In this document: in pieces, positions 1 to 8,579 of the stretch
Layout: the number at the start of each line of letters is the position of its first letter
Position numbering within the stretch: the first letter of the stretch is position 1
NCBI GenBank assembly: GCA_020633495.1
Contig: JACKDR010000025.1
Location: 1-64,000 of the forward strand
DNA length: 64,000 nucleotides
Reading direction: 5' to 3'
DNA from: Kofleriaceae bacterium
Lineage (GTDB): Bacteria; Myxococcota_A; Polyangia; Haliangiales; Haliangiaceae
Position numbers and translations under genes: made by a program
Notes under the pieces: model-generated
What the model was told of the DNA's origin: nothing
What the model saw: only the letters and a program-made list of their open reading frames with translations
The model's database searches: none

Positions 1-197
1 TGGCGCGCCGCCACTGGAAGGACCACGAATGGAACACCGAGTTGATGCGGCGGTTGCGCGACGAAGAGGCCCTGCTCCAGGCGGCGCAGGGGCCGGACGC
101 GAAGCTCTCTCGCGCTGAGATCCTAGAGATCATGGAAGATCTGCGGGTACGCTTCGGCATCGATCACCTCCCGTACGTGCACTACAAGGCGCCATGA
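1..197 (+). CDS. 3' end of an unknown protein (partial)
   Basis: The frame from base 3 is open and ends at TGA 195-197, giving about 64 residues that finish in LPYVHYKAP. The visible part is charged and helical (WNTELMRRLRDEEALL, then an ILEIMEDLRVRFGID stretch). I recognise no domain. The stop overlaps the ATG of the next gene as ATGA, so the two are probably translationally coupled. The start lies outside the window. Confidence 0.6.
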   Translation, partial: ARRHWKDHEWNTELMRRLRDEEALLQAAQGPDAKLSRAEILEIMEDLRVRFGIDHLPYVHYKAP

Positions 198-718
198 CCG
201 ACTACGGCAAATACCCTCCGGGGCGCGGCCATGCCTGGCGAGGCGAATGGCAGGAGCGGCTGCTCGATCTCGTTCGGGCGCGCGGGTTCTCGACGCTGAC
301 CGAGCTCGCCGCCTCGGTGCCAACACGGACCATCGTGCAGCTTTCAAGCGATCTTGGCGGAGGCGACGTCGCTCCCATTCAGGTCCAGTGGGCGCTCGTC
401 GAAGAGGCGAAGCAGCGCAACACCGTCGAGCATTGCGCGCGCGATCTGCTCGTCCGCCATCTTCACGAGGTCGCTGGAGGATGGCCCGCTGAGCATGGGT
501 GGGAGCCGCAGAAGGCGGTCCGGCGAGCGCTCGTCGCATGGCAGGGCTGCCTTCAGGACGAGCGCCTTGGTGCAGTGTTGGGCCAGATCACCCAGGCGTT
601 GCTGAGCGACAAGGAGATCCCGGCAGGCTGGTTGCCGAGCGGCATCGACGACTCGATCATCGCCCGCTACTTCGAGCGCCACTGGCCAGCATCGGCGGAT
701 CGATCGGAGGCGACGTGA
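194..718 (+). CDS. Unknown soluble protein, 174 aa
   Basis: A complete frame starts at an ATG that overlaps the previous stop by 4 bases, and its own stop overlaps the GTG of the next gene (GTGA at 715-718). There is no signal peptide or membrane segment. The protein looks mostly alpha-helical with several Trp residues, and the N-terminus is MTDYGKYPPGRGHAWRGEW. I do not recognise the family. The tight coupling places it in the same operon as the TPR, beta-propeller and kinase genes, but nothing in the sequence says what it does. Confidence 0.65.
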   Translation: MTDYGKYPPGRGHAWRGEWQERLLDLVRARGFSTLTELAASVPTRTIVQLSSDLGGGDVAPIQVQWALVEEAKQRNTVEHCARDLLVRHLHEVAGGWPAEHGWEPQKAVRRALVAWQGCLQDERLGAVLGQITQALLSDKEIPAGWLPSGIDDSIIARYFERHWPASADRSEAT

Positions 719-1530
719 GTGAAATGAAGCGAGGATCCATCATCTCGATCGCCGTCGTTCTGCTCGTCGCCTTGTTGGCGGTGACCTCGTACGCGAGCCC
801 GGTCGACAACCCAGCCGATGCGAAGGCGCTCGATCACCTCCGCATCGGCAACCGCCATCTGGATCTCGAGCACTACGACGAGGCGATCGAGGAGTACGAG
901 GCAGGCGCGCTGATCGAGCCAGCGCCGATCTTCTGGCTCAACATCGGGCTCGCACATCGAAAGGCCGGGCGCTACGCCGATGCCGCGCGTGCGTACCGGA
1001 CGTTCCTTTCCAAGATCGGCGACGGCCCGGACGCGGCCGAGATCCGCGCCCAGGTCGAGGAGATCATCCGCGCGATGGATGACGCGGCGAACAAGCCGCC
1101 CACAGAGGCCGAGCCCACGGCCTCGGGCGACGCGACCGAGCGTCTGCCCGAAGCACCGTCTCGGGATCGGGAACCCGTGAGTCGCCTCACAACTGGTCGG
1201 AAAGCCTCCCTTTTCCTGGCTGGGGGTGGGCTCATCGCGCTGGGCGCCGGGGTGGTGTTCGGGATACGTTCGAGCGGCTACGAGGATGATGCCGCGACCC
1301 TCTGCCCGATGACTGCCTGTGCCGACGCCGACCGTGCCAACGAGCTGCTCCAGGATGCGGAGGACGCCGCGCGCAACGCGAACATCGCGTACGCGGTCGG
1401 TGGCGTCGCAATCGCGGGAGCCGCAGCGCTCTGGTTCCTTACGGGGCCCGAGCGGTCGGCTTCGACGGTCAGCGCCAGGCCGCTGGTCTCGCCTACCGCC
1501 GCGGGCGTACAGGTGATCGGGAGGTTCTGA
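715..1530 (+). CDS. TPR-repeat membrane or exported protein
   Basis: The start is GTG 715, overlapping the previous stop; ATG 724 (MKRGSIISIAVV) is an alternative. Residues ~5-25 form a hydrophobic signal or anchor segment ending near SYASP. They are followed by a TPR-like unit (DHLRIGNRHLDLEHYDEAIE, then FWLNIGLAHRKAGRYADAAR). An Asp/Glu/Pro-rich linker and two further hydrophobic segments follow (SLFLAGGGLIALGAGVVF, then IAYAVGGVAIAGAAALWFL). This architecture is common in myxobacterial envelope proteins that accompany Ser/Thr kinases. It probably acts as an envelope scaffold or sensor; that role is inferred. Confidence 0.75.
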   Translation: MSEMKRGSIISIAVVLLVALLAVTSYASPVDNPADAKALDHLRIGNRHLDLEHYDEAIEEYEAGALIEPAPIFWLNIGLAHRKAGRYADAARAYRTFLSKIGDGPDAAEIRAQVEEIIRAMDDAANKPPTEAEPTASGDATERLPEAPSRDREPVSRLTTGRKASLFLAGGGLIALGAGVVFGIRSSGYEDDAATLCPMTACADADRANELLQDAEDAARNANIAYAVGGVAIAGAAALWFLTGPERSASTVSARPLVSPTAAGVQVIGRF

Positions 1531-1532
1531 TC

Positions 1533-3236
1533 ATGCGCCACCACGTCTCAGTCGCAGCCGTATGCGCCCTCGCCGCGCTGGGCGGCTGCTGGGTCGATCG
1601 CGATCCGTACGTCGATCCGGACGCCGGCACCGACCCGGACGGCGACACGCCAGACCCCGATGGCGGCAACGACGGTCGTCACTTGCTGACCGTCGCCGTC
1701 GGCGGCAACGGGGATGGCGCCGTCACCTCGACACCGGCTGGGATCGACTGCCCGGCAGTGGCGTGCTCCGCGGAGTTCGACGACGGCACCACGATCCAGT
1801 TGACCGCGGCGCCGTCGGGGAGCGTCTTCCTCGGTTGGTCGGACGCGTGCTCCGGGAACACGGGGTGCAGCGTGAACCTCACGCAGAACTCGATGGTCGG
1901 TGCCCTGTTCGGCGTGCCGGGCGACGCGCTCTGGTTCAATCAGGTGGGTAGCTCGACGGGAGACTATGCGCGGGACGTCGTGTTCGCGGATGGCCATGTC
2001 TTCGCGAGCGGGTGGTTCCAGGGCACGGTCGATATTGGTGGCCAAGCCCTGACGAGCGACGGGAGCAACGACGCATTCGTCGCCAAGCTCGACGCGGCGA
2101 CAGGGACCGCCGTCTGGGCCGTCCGGTTCGGTTCGACCGATCTCGACTCGGCGGAGGGCATCGCCGTGGACGCGAACGGCGACGTGTTCGTCGTGGGCAA
2201 GTTCCAGGGGACCGTGGACTTTGGCGGCGGAAATCGGATGAGCGCGGGGGACAGCGACATCTTCGTGGTCAAGCTCGACGGCGAGACGGGCGCGCACATC
2301 TGGTCCGCGAGGTACGGCGGCCTCGGCAACGACGGCAGCGGCTCGGCGATCGCCGTCAGCGGCGCGAACGAGATCGTCGTAGCCGGCACCTTCTCGTCCG
2401 CGTCGCTCACCTTCGGCGGCGCGACCCTCACCAATGCGGGCGCGGGCGTTGGGGATCTCTACGTCGCGAAGCTGGGGAACGCCGCAGGCGCGCACGTCTG
2501 GTCGAAGCGGCTCGGCGGCGCTGCGAGCGACTCCTTGGCTGCCATCGCGGTCGACAGCGCTGGGGACGTGGTGCTCACCGGAGAGTTCCTGGGCACCACG
2601 AACTACGGCGGCTCGGATCTCATGAGCGCGGGCGGCTCCGATGCCTTCCTCGTGAAACTCGGCGCAGCGGCCGGGGCGCACCTGTTCTCGCTGCGGTTCG
2701 GCTCGACATTGACCGACGGCGGCGCGGATGTCGCCGTCGACAGCGCGCGCCGGATCCTGCTGACCGGATCGTTCCAGGGCACCGTGAGCTTCGGCGGCCC
2801 GACCCCGTTGACCTCGCAGTCCGGCCGCGACGTCTTCCTCGCGCGATACTCGCTCGCGGGGGCGCATGACTGGTCCAAGTCGTTCAACAGCACGACGACG
2901 GACATCGCGGGCGCCCTCACCGTCGATTCGGCCGACGACGTCAGCGTCATCGGAAGCTTCGCCGGCACCATCAACCTGGGCGGCGGCGATCTGACGGCGG
3001 CGGCCGGCATGGAGGTGTTCCTCGGCACCTTCGACGGCGCGACGGGCAATCACCTCGGCTCCATCCGCCTCGGCGGGACCGGGCAGGAGAACGGCATGGA
3101 CGTCACCGTGGCGCCGGACGGTCGGCTCTACGGCGCGGGGCACTTCGAAGGCTTTGCCGAGTTCGGCGGCATCGGGCACAACGCGGTCGGTGGCGTCGAC
3201 GGCTTCATCGTGGGGCTCAACCCGCTGGCCAACTAA
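1533..3236 (+). CDS. SBBP-repeat beta-propeller lipoprotein
   Basis: The signal peptide ends in a lipobox (ALAALGGC), so the mature protein should be lipid-anchored. An Asp/Gly/Pro spacer follows (DPYVDPDAGTDPDGD). Residues ~50-125 match an InlB B-repeat-like module (LTVAVGGNGDGAVTSTPAG, with FLGWSDACSG). From ~135 to the end there are at least seven repeats of the SBBP type, each with a 'G.F.GTV.FGG' and 'D.F.AKLDAATGA..W' signature. SBBP repeats form secreted beta-propellers in myxobacteria and planctomycetes. It starts 2 bases after the TPR gene and is followed 7 bases later by the kinase, so the operon may pair a surface propeller with a signalling kinase. Confidence 0.85.
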   Translation: MRHHVSVAAVCALAALGGCWVDRDPYVDPDAGTDPDGDTPDPDGGNDGRHLLTVAVGGNGDGAVTSTPAGIDCPAVACSAEFDDGTTIQLTAAPSGSVFLGWSDACSGNTGCSVNLTQNSMVGALFGVPGDALWFNQVGSSTGDYARDVVFADGHVFASGWFQGTVDIGGQALTSDGSNDAFVAKLDAATGTAVWAVRFGSTDLDSAEGIAVDANGDVFVVGKFQGTVDFGGGNRMSAGDSDIFVVKLDGETGAHIWSARYGGLGNDGSGSAIAVSGANEIVVAGTFSSASLTFGGATLTNAGAGVGDLYVAKLGNAAGAHVWSKRLGGAASDSLAAIAVDSAGDVVLTGEFLGTTNYGGSDLMSAGGSDAFLVKLGAAAGAHLFSLRFGSTLTDGGADVAVDSARRILLTGSFQGTVSFGGPTPLTSQSGRDVFLARYSLAGAHDWSKSFNSTTTDIAGALTVDSADDVSVIGSFAGTINLGGGDLTAAAGMEVFLGTFDGATGNHLGSIRLGGTGQENGMDVTVAPDGRLYGAGHFEGFAEFGGIGHNAVGGVDGFIVGLNPLAN

Positions 3237-3243
3237 GGAAGCG

Positions 3244-4923
3244 ATGGACCTCCTCGGCACCCGCATCGGCGGCTACGTCGTCCATCGCCTGCTCAGCGAT
3301 GCGGGCGGCATGGGGACCGTCTGGGAGGCGCGCCATCACCTGGAGCCGAAGCGCCGCGCCGTCGTCAAGATCATCCGGCCCGAGCTGCTGCCGCGCGTGG
3401 ACATGGTCGAGCGCTTCTTGCGTGAGGCCGTGGCGGGTATGCAGGTCAAACACCGCCACCTCGTCGAGATCTACGACGTCGCGCAACTCCCCGACGGCCG
3501 CCCGTACATTCTGATGGAGTTCCTCGACGGCGGGGATCTGGAGGGCTACCTCGCGAGCTACCAGAAGCTCGGCGCCGAGGACGCGCTGCGGATCCTGGCG
3601 CAGATCGCCGACGGCCTGGAGGTGCTCCATGCCGCCGGCATCGTGCATCGCGACCTCAAGCCGTCCAACGTGTTCCTCGTCGAGGGCGAGGCGCGGCTCG
3701 TCAAGATCGTCGACTTCGGGCTCGCTAAGGCGCCGAGCAGCACCGGCGCGCGGCTCACGCACGCCGGCTTCGTCGCCGGCTCGCCGTACTACGTCGCCCC
3801 GGAGCAGGTCGTCGACTTCGCCGGGGTCGACGGGCGCGCCGACATCTACGCGCTCTCGATGATCGCGGTGCGGATGATCGCGGGCCGGCTTCCGTACGCG
3901 GTCGACGCCTCGAACGCCTCGAACCCACTCCTGGCCGCGTTGAACCTCCAGCGAGACAACCCGTTCCTGGCGCGACAGGTGCTCGAGCTCGAAGCCGCGC
4001 ACGACGTGCCGCACGGGTGGTTTCCGATCCTCGAGAGAGGCATCGCCGTGCATGTCGACGCGCGCATCCAGCGCGTCCGCGACCTGGTCTTCGCGCTCGC
4101 CGACGAGCTGCCCGATGGCGAGCGCATCGTGCGCGCCGTGGCGAGTGACCTCTACCAGCGCGCGTCGCCGGTCGACGCCACGCGGAAGAACGCGAGCGAC
4201 CGTCCACCGACTGCCGTCCTAACCGTCGGGGCACCGCCGCCAGCGCCGCCGCTCACCGGCACCTCCGGTCCGACGACACACGGTGCTGCCGCTGGCGCGA
4301 TCGAGCCGCGCGGCGGGCAGGCGGCTCCATCGGCGCGCCGTCGGGGCGTGGCTCTCGCGGCGGTCGGCGCCGCTGTGGTGGGTGTCGCCGTTGTGGTCGG
4401 CCTGGCGCTCGACAGCAGCCCGGGCGGCGACCGCAACGATGAGACGCCGGCCGCCGCGCCGTCCCCCGAGCCGCGGGCGAGCAACAACCCGGCGGCCCCG
4501 AGCTCCCCGCCGCCACCGGCTCCGACGCTGCGGCGCATTCGCGTCGAGACCGAGCCCGCGGGAGCGATCGTAACTCTCGACGGCGAGACGCTCGGCCCGG
4601 CGCCCGCGATCGCGGCGCTACCGGAGGGATCGACAGTGGCGATCCGCGCCGAGCTGGCCGGCTACGCGTCGGCGGAGCAGCGCCTCGTAGTTGCCGAGGG
4701 TGCCGTGGCTCGCCTGGAGCTCGTCTCCTTGGTCGACGCGGGCGTGCCGGTGGTGGATCGTGCTGCGTCTGCGGTTACCGAGGAGCGGCGGCGCCCAAGA
4801 TCGAAGACCAAGAACGATGGCAAGGGAACACAGGCCGCGACCGACGTGCGGAGCGGTGAGCCCGTGAAGGGAGAGCCTCCGCGCAAGACTCTCGACCTCG
4901 GGACCGCCGCGGGCCCCCGGTAG
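3244..4923 (+). CDS. Membrane Ser/Thr protein kinase with PEGA domain
   Basis: The start ATG 3244 follows AAGGAAGCG and gives a 559-residue protein. Kinase landmarks are K42 (AVVKII), catalytic HRDLKPSN (D137, N142), DFG at 157-159 and an APEQV element. The glycine loop is degenerate (LLSDAGGMGTVWEA) but keeps GMG. After a Pro/Ala linker a transmembrane helix follows at roughly residues 365-385 (VALAAVGAAVVGVAVVVGLAL), then a PEGA-like domain (VETEPAGAIVTLDGE). This is a typical myxobacterial Hanks-type kinase with an extracytoplasmic PEGA tail. It probably phosphorylates cytoplasmic partners in response to envelope signals; the substrate is unknown. Confidence 0.92.
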   Translation: MDLLGTRIGGYVVHRLLSDAGGMGTVWEARHHLEPKRRAVVKIIRPELLPRVDMVERFLREAVAGMQVKHRHLVEIYDVAQLPDGRPYILMEFLDGGDLEGYLASYQKLGAEDALRILAQIADGLEVLHAAGIVHRDLKPSNVFLVEGEARLVKIVDFGLAKAPSSTGARLTHAGFVAGSPYYVAPEQVVDFAGVDGRADIYALSMIAVRMIAGRLPYAVDASNASNPLLAALNLQRDNPFLARQVLELEAAHDVPHGWFPILERGIAVHVDARIQRVRDLVFALADELPDGERIVRAVASDLYQRASPVDATRKNASDRPPTAVLTVGAPPPAPPLTGTSGPTTHGAAAGAIEPRGGQAAPSARRRGVALAAVGAAVVGVAVVVGLALDSSPGGDRNDETPAAAPSPEPRASNNPAAPSSPPPPAPTLRRIRVETEPAGAIVTLDGETLGPAPAIAALPEGSTVAIRAELAGYASAEQRLVVAEGAVARLELVSLVDAGVPVVDRAASAVTEERRRPRSKTKNDGKGTQAATDVRSGEPVKGEPPRKTLDLGTAAGPR

Positions 4924-5013
4924 AGGCGCCGGCATCACCCCTGAGCGGCGAGATCGATGGCACGTGGTCTCAGGAATTACGACCTCCCGTGACCGCGGGT
5001 GCATGATCACCGT

Positions 5014-5381
5014 ATGAGCGAGCTTAGCTGGGGGGCTGCCGGCCGCGTGGACGTCTCGGATCCGTTCTTCGACAGCCTTCGCGCCGACTACCCGGGCTTC
5101 AACGAGTGGTTCGCGCGCAAGGCGTCGGAGCCGGCCTACGTGTTCCGGGGCGACGGTGGCGGGATTGACGGCTTCCTGTACCTGAAGCTTGAGGGCGGCT
5201 CCGTTGATGACGTGCAGCCGGCGCTTCCCACCGCGAAGCGGCTCAAGATCGGGACCCTCAAGGTGAACCCACACGGTACCCGCCTCGGCGAGCGTCTCGT
5301 GAAGAAGGTCTTCGACCACGCGATCGAGGCGGCGGTCGACGAGGTCTACGTGACCGTGTTTCCGCGCCACACGAAGCTGGT
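5014..5381 (+). pseudogene. GNAT/EVE-like gene, 5' half, split by IS21
   Basis: The frame starts at ATG 5014 (MSELSWGAAGRVDV) and carries a GNAT acetyltransferase core (RLKIGTLKVNPHGTRLGERL, with FDHAIEAAVDEVYVTVFPR). After HTKLV it runs into the IS21 end and stops at 5421. Removing the element and one copy of the 5-bp target duplication rejoins the frame as HTKLV-ELFARYGFAKV, so the two halves (this one and 7892-8579) formed one gene of about 350 residues. As it stands the product is a truncated acetyltransferase domain. Confidence 0.85.
5377..5381. repeat. Left target-site duplication of IS21 (CTGGT)
   Basis: CTGGT directly precedes the element and is repeated directly after it at 7887-7891. 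Five bases is within the 4-8 bp range known for the IS21 family. The intact duplication suggests a single transposition event without later rearrangement. Confidence 0.85.
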
Positions 5382-5490
5382 TGATACCGGCGGCGTGAAA
5401 CTGATCCATTCGGCAGCCTGAAACTGATCCACCCCCGACCGCGGAGCCCGCCCGTCAGGGGCGGGGCGTCCGCTGAAAGGGATGCTTCCG

Positions 5491-6966
5491 ATGGATCAGG
5501 TTTACGTTGTGAGGCACAAGGTGCTCGTCGAGCGCCTGTCGGTGCGGCGGGTCGCCCAGGAGCTGGGGATCTCGCGGAACACGGTGCGGCGGTACGTGGA
5601 GGGCGCGCCGCCGGGCGTGCGCAAGGAGACGACGAGGCCGTCGCCGGTGAAGGACCGGGTGCGGTCGCGCGTCGCGGAGCTGCTCGAGGAAGCGAAGCAC
5701 TGGACGGGCGGCAAGCAGCGGCTCACGTCGGTGCGGCTGCACGAAATCCTCCTCGGCGAGGGACAGCTCGTCGGCGAGCGCACGGTGCGCGAGCTGGTCG
5801 CCGAGTGGAAGCGCGTGCGGCGGGAAGTGTTCGTGCCGCTGACGTACAGGCCCGGTGACCTCGCCGAGGTCGACTTCTTCGAGGTCCTCGTCGACGTCGG
5901 CGGCAAGCGGCAGAAGGCGTGGATGTTCCTCATGCGGCTGATGCACTCGGGCCGCGACTTCGCATGGCTGTACGGCCGCCAGGATCAGGTCTGCTTCCTC
6001 GACGGCCACGTGCGCGCGTTCGAGCACTTCGGCGGCGTGGCGCATCGCGCGCTGTACGACAACCTCAAGCCGGCGGTGACGAAGATCCTCGTCGGCAGCG
6101 AGCGCGAGCTGTCGCTGCGGTTCGTCGCGATGGCGAACCACTACCTCCTCGAGCCGTGCTTCGCGCGCCCGGGCACCGGACACGACAAGGGCGGCGTCGA
6201 GGCCCGCGGCAAAGGCATCCGGTGGCAGCACCTCGTGCCGATCCCGTCCGGTCCGGACCTCGCGACGGTCAGTGCGCAGCTACTCGCGCGGCTCGACGCG
6301 CGGGCGGCGACGAAGCGCGACAGCGAGCGCCGCACCGTGGCCGAGCGTTTCGCCGACGAGCAGGCGAGGATGCTACCGCTGCCGCCGACGGCGTTCCGTG
6401 CCGCGGTGGTGCACCATCCACGCGTCTGGCGGCGCAGCCTCGTGCGCGTCGAGGGCGCGTTCTACTCGGTCTGGTCCGAGTGGGCGGGCCTCGATGTGCG
6501 CGCGTTCGCCGGCGCCGACACGATCGAGATCGTCGGCCCCGACGAGCGCGTCGTGATCCACCCGCGGGTGCGCCCGGGCAAGAAGCAGGTCGACTACCGC
6601 CACTACCTCCGCGAGCTGCGGAAGAAGCCGCAGGCGGTGCGGCAGGTCGCTGACGAGCTGATCCGTGACCTCGGCGAGCCGTACGCCGAGCTGTGGCGCA
6701 CCCTCGTCGACGAGCACGGCCCGAAGGACGCCGCGCGTCGCTTCGCGCGCGTCCTCGGCGCGATCGTCGATCTCGGCGAGCACGTCGTCGCTGCGCGCGT
6801 GCGCGCCGCGATCGAGAACGGCGATCCGGTCCTGCTCGCGCTGCAGCCGAACGCACCGCTGCCGGTCGCGCTCTCCGTCGACGCGTTGCCGGCCGCGCTG
6901 TCGGGCCACGACGTCGAGGCGGGTCGCGCTACCGACTACGATGCGCTGCTCGGAGGTGCCTCGTGA
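5491..6966 (+). CDS. istA: IS21 transposase IstA
   Basis: It is the DDE transposase of the IS21 family. The N-terminal helix-turn-helix is visible (VRRVAQELGISRNTVRRYV). The integrase core follows (YRPGDLAEVDFFEVLVDV with the first Asp, then HRALYDNLKPAV with the second, and HDKGGVEARGKGIRW near the catalytic Glu). The C-terminal region binds the end repeats. ATG 5491 is preferred because AAAGGG lies 9 bases upstream; ATG 5482 in frame is possible. The stop overlaps the istB GTG by 4 bases. Its length of ~491 residues is normal for the family. Confidence 0.94.
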   Translation: MDQVYVVRHKVLVERLSVRRVAQELGISRNTVRRYVEGAPPGVRKETTRPSPVKDRVRSRVAELLEEAKHWTGGKQRLTSVRLHEILLGEGQLVGERTVRELVAEWKRVRREVFVPLTYRPGDLAEVDFFEVLVDVGGKRQKAWMFLMRLMHSGRDFAWLYGRQDQVCFLDGHVRAFEHFGGVAHRALYDNLKPAVTKILVGSERELSLRFVAMANHYLLEPCFARPGTGHDKGGVEARGKGIRWQHLVPIPSGPDLATVSAQLLARLDARAATKRDSERRTVAERFADEQARMLPLPPTAFRAAVVHHPRVWRRSLVRVEGAFYSVWSEWAGLDVRAFAGADTIEIVGPDERVVIHPRVRPGKKQVDYRHYLRELRKKPQAVRQVADELIRDLGEPYAELWRTLVDEHGPKDAARRFARVLGAIVDLGEHVVAARVRAAIENGDPVLLALQPNAPLPVALSVDALPAALSGHDVEAGRATDYDALLGGAS

Positions 6967-7808
6967 GCCGCGCCGCGATCGTCGCGGACCTGATCCGCGT
7001 GCAGGCTCGGCAGCTCAAGATGCCCGGTCTCGCGCGCGCTTTCGAAGAGCTCGCGCGACACGCGCGCGAGGAGCACTGGTCGTTCGAGGACTACCTGCAC
7101 GACATCCTCGCCGCCGAGGTCAACTCGCGCGTCGAGTCTGCGGTGAAGCAGCGCATCCGTGGCGCAGGCTTCCCGGAGACGAAGACGCTCGACGAGTTCG
7201 ACTTCGCGATCGCCGAGGGCATCGCGCCGGCGAAGATCGCCGAGCTCGCGAAGGGTGACTGGATCCGCGGCGGCGAGAACGTGCTGCTCGTTGGGCCGAT
7301 CGGCACCGGCAAGACGCACCTCGCGATCGCGCTCGGCATCGAGGCTGCGCGGCAGCGCCGTCGCGTCGCCTTCCATCGCGCCGCCGATCTCGTGTGCGCG
7401 CTGATCGAGGCGCGCGACGCGAAGGAGCTCGGCCGCTTCCGCCGCAGGCTCGAGCGCGTCGATCTGCTGATCGTCGACGAGCTCGGCTTCGTGCCGTTCG
7501 ACCACAAGGGCGGCGAGCTGCTCTTCAACGCGCTCGCGCAGCGCCACGGCCGCCGCAGCGTGCTGATCACCTCGAACCTCGCGTTCGGCGAGTGGCCGCG
7601 CGTGTTCGGCGGCGACGAGAAGCTCACCACTGCGCTCCTCGATCGCCTCGCCGAGGCGGCGACCGTAATCACGACGAAGGGCAAGAGCTACCGCATGCGG
7701 AAGCGCAGGGCGGACCAGGACGGCGGCGGTGAGGCCGCCCCGACTCCGCCGCCGACGGACTCCCCCGAGTCGTCAAAGCCCACCCCGAAGGCGCCGAAGA
7801 AGCGCTAG
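6963..7808 (+). CDS. istB: IS21 helper ATPase IstB
   Basis: It is an AAA+ ATPase that selects target DNA and activates IstA. The start GTG 6963 overlaps the istA stop. The Walker A motif is GPIGTGKTHLAIA, Walker B is LLIVDELGFV and a sensor-like LITSNLAFGEW follows. The Lys/Arg-rich C-terminus ends in a Pro-rich tail (TPPPTDSPESSKPTPKAPKKR) that is longer than in many relatives. The protein is 281 residues, close to family size. Confidence 0.94.
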   Translation: MSRAAIVADLIRVQARQLKMPGLARAFEELARHAREEHWSFEDYLHDILAAEVNSRVESAVKQRIRGAGFPETKTLDEFDFAIAEGIAPAKIAELAKGDWIRGGENVLLVGPIGTGKTHLAIALGIEAARQRRRVAFHRAADLVCALIEARDAKELGRFRRRLERVDLLIVDELGFVPFDHKGGELLFNALAQRHGRRSVLITSNLAFGEWPRVFGGDEKLTTALLDRLAEAATVITTKGKSYRMRKRRADQDGGGEAAPTPPPTDSPESSKPTPKAPKKR

Positions 7809-7886
7809 GCTGCCGGCGACCACTGAACAAACGGGTGGATCAGTTTCACTCCGCCGGAGTGGATCAGTTTCACGCTGCCGGGATCA

Positions 7887-7891
7887 CTGGT
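7887..7891. repeat. Right target-site duplication of IS21 (CTGGT)
   Basis: This is the second copy of CTGGT, immediately after the element end ...GGGATCA. The frame of the interrupted gene continues from it (GAG TTG TTT GCA = ELFA). Confidence 0.85.
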
Positions 7892-8579
7892 CGAGTTGTT
7901 TGCACGCTACGGCTTCGCGAAGGTCGCGGAGAAGTCGGGGGCGGGCGGGGTCGAAGACGTCATGGTGCGATCGCTGCGGCGCCTCAGTGGTGACGTCGTC
8001 ACCGACTACCCGCTCATCAACCTGGCCGGTCGCAAGTTCCTGCTCGCGATCTACCCGGACTGGCACACGCGCCTGCTGCCCGACTCGAAGCTGCACAACG
8101 AGTCGCCCGACGTCGTGAAGGACGTCTCACACACGAACAGCATCCACAAGGTCTACCTGACCGCGATGCAGGGAACGGCGAATCTCCGGCGCGGCGACCT
8201 GCTCGTGATCTACCGGACCGGTGACAACGCCGCGCCAGCGCGGTTTCGCTCAGTCGCGACGTCCATATGTACCGTGGAGGAGGTTCGTGACATCGCGACC
8301 TTCCCGAGCGTGGACGCTCTCCTCGAGTACTGCGCGCCGTACAGTGTGTTCACCGACGACGAGTTGCGGCGCTTCTGGGCGAACCGCAAGTATCCGAACC
8401 TGGTTCGTTTCGCCTACAACGCGGCGCTCAAGAAGAGGCTCACCCGCGGTGATCTGATCGATCACGGGGTGATCGACGAAAAGGCATACGCGGGCTTCGC
8501 GTCGCTCACCGACGCGGGGTTCCAGGTGATCATCGAGCGCGGAGGTATCAGTGCGAGTCTTGTTATCGATCAAGCCTGA
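7892..8579 (+). pseudogene. GNAT/EVE-like gene, 3' half
   Basis: It continues the gene broken at 5381. The GNAT fold ends in ELFARYGFAKVAEKSG. A ~170-residue C-terminal domain follows with KVYLTAMQGTANLRRGDLL, VIYRT and YRSVATSICTVEE-like features, which I read as an EVE/PUA-like fold. That domain call is from memory of motif style and is moderate. An in-frame TTG at 7896 could initiate a shortened product, but no good ribosome site precedes it. The end overlaps the ASCH gene start at 8551, so the two genes were coupled. Confidence 0.75.

Larger units (their letters stand above)
5382..7886 (+). mobile_element. IS21-family insertion sequence, 2505 bp
   Basis: The element is bounded by the CTGGT duplications and by inverted ends that both begin TGAT(A/C)CCGGC(G/A)GCGTGAAAC. 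Each end carries two copies of a TGAAACTGATCCA motif, about 20 bp apart on the left (5396 and 5419) and mirrored on the right (7835-7873). Multiple short repeats at the ends are characteristic of IS21, where they bind the transposase. It encodes istA and istB in the usual overlapping order. Both genes look intact, so the element may be active. Confidence 0.95.

Noticed and set aside
7896..8579. An independent gene starting at TTG 7896
   Set aside because: There is no good ribosome site, and the sequence is the exact continuation of the gene cut by IS21.
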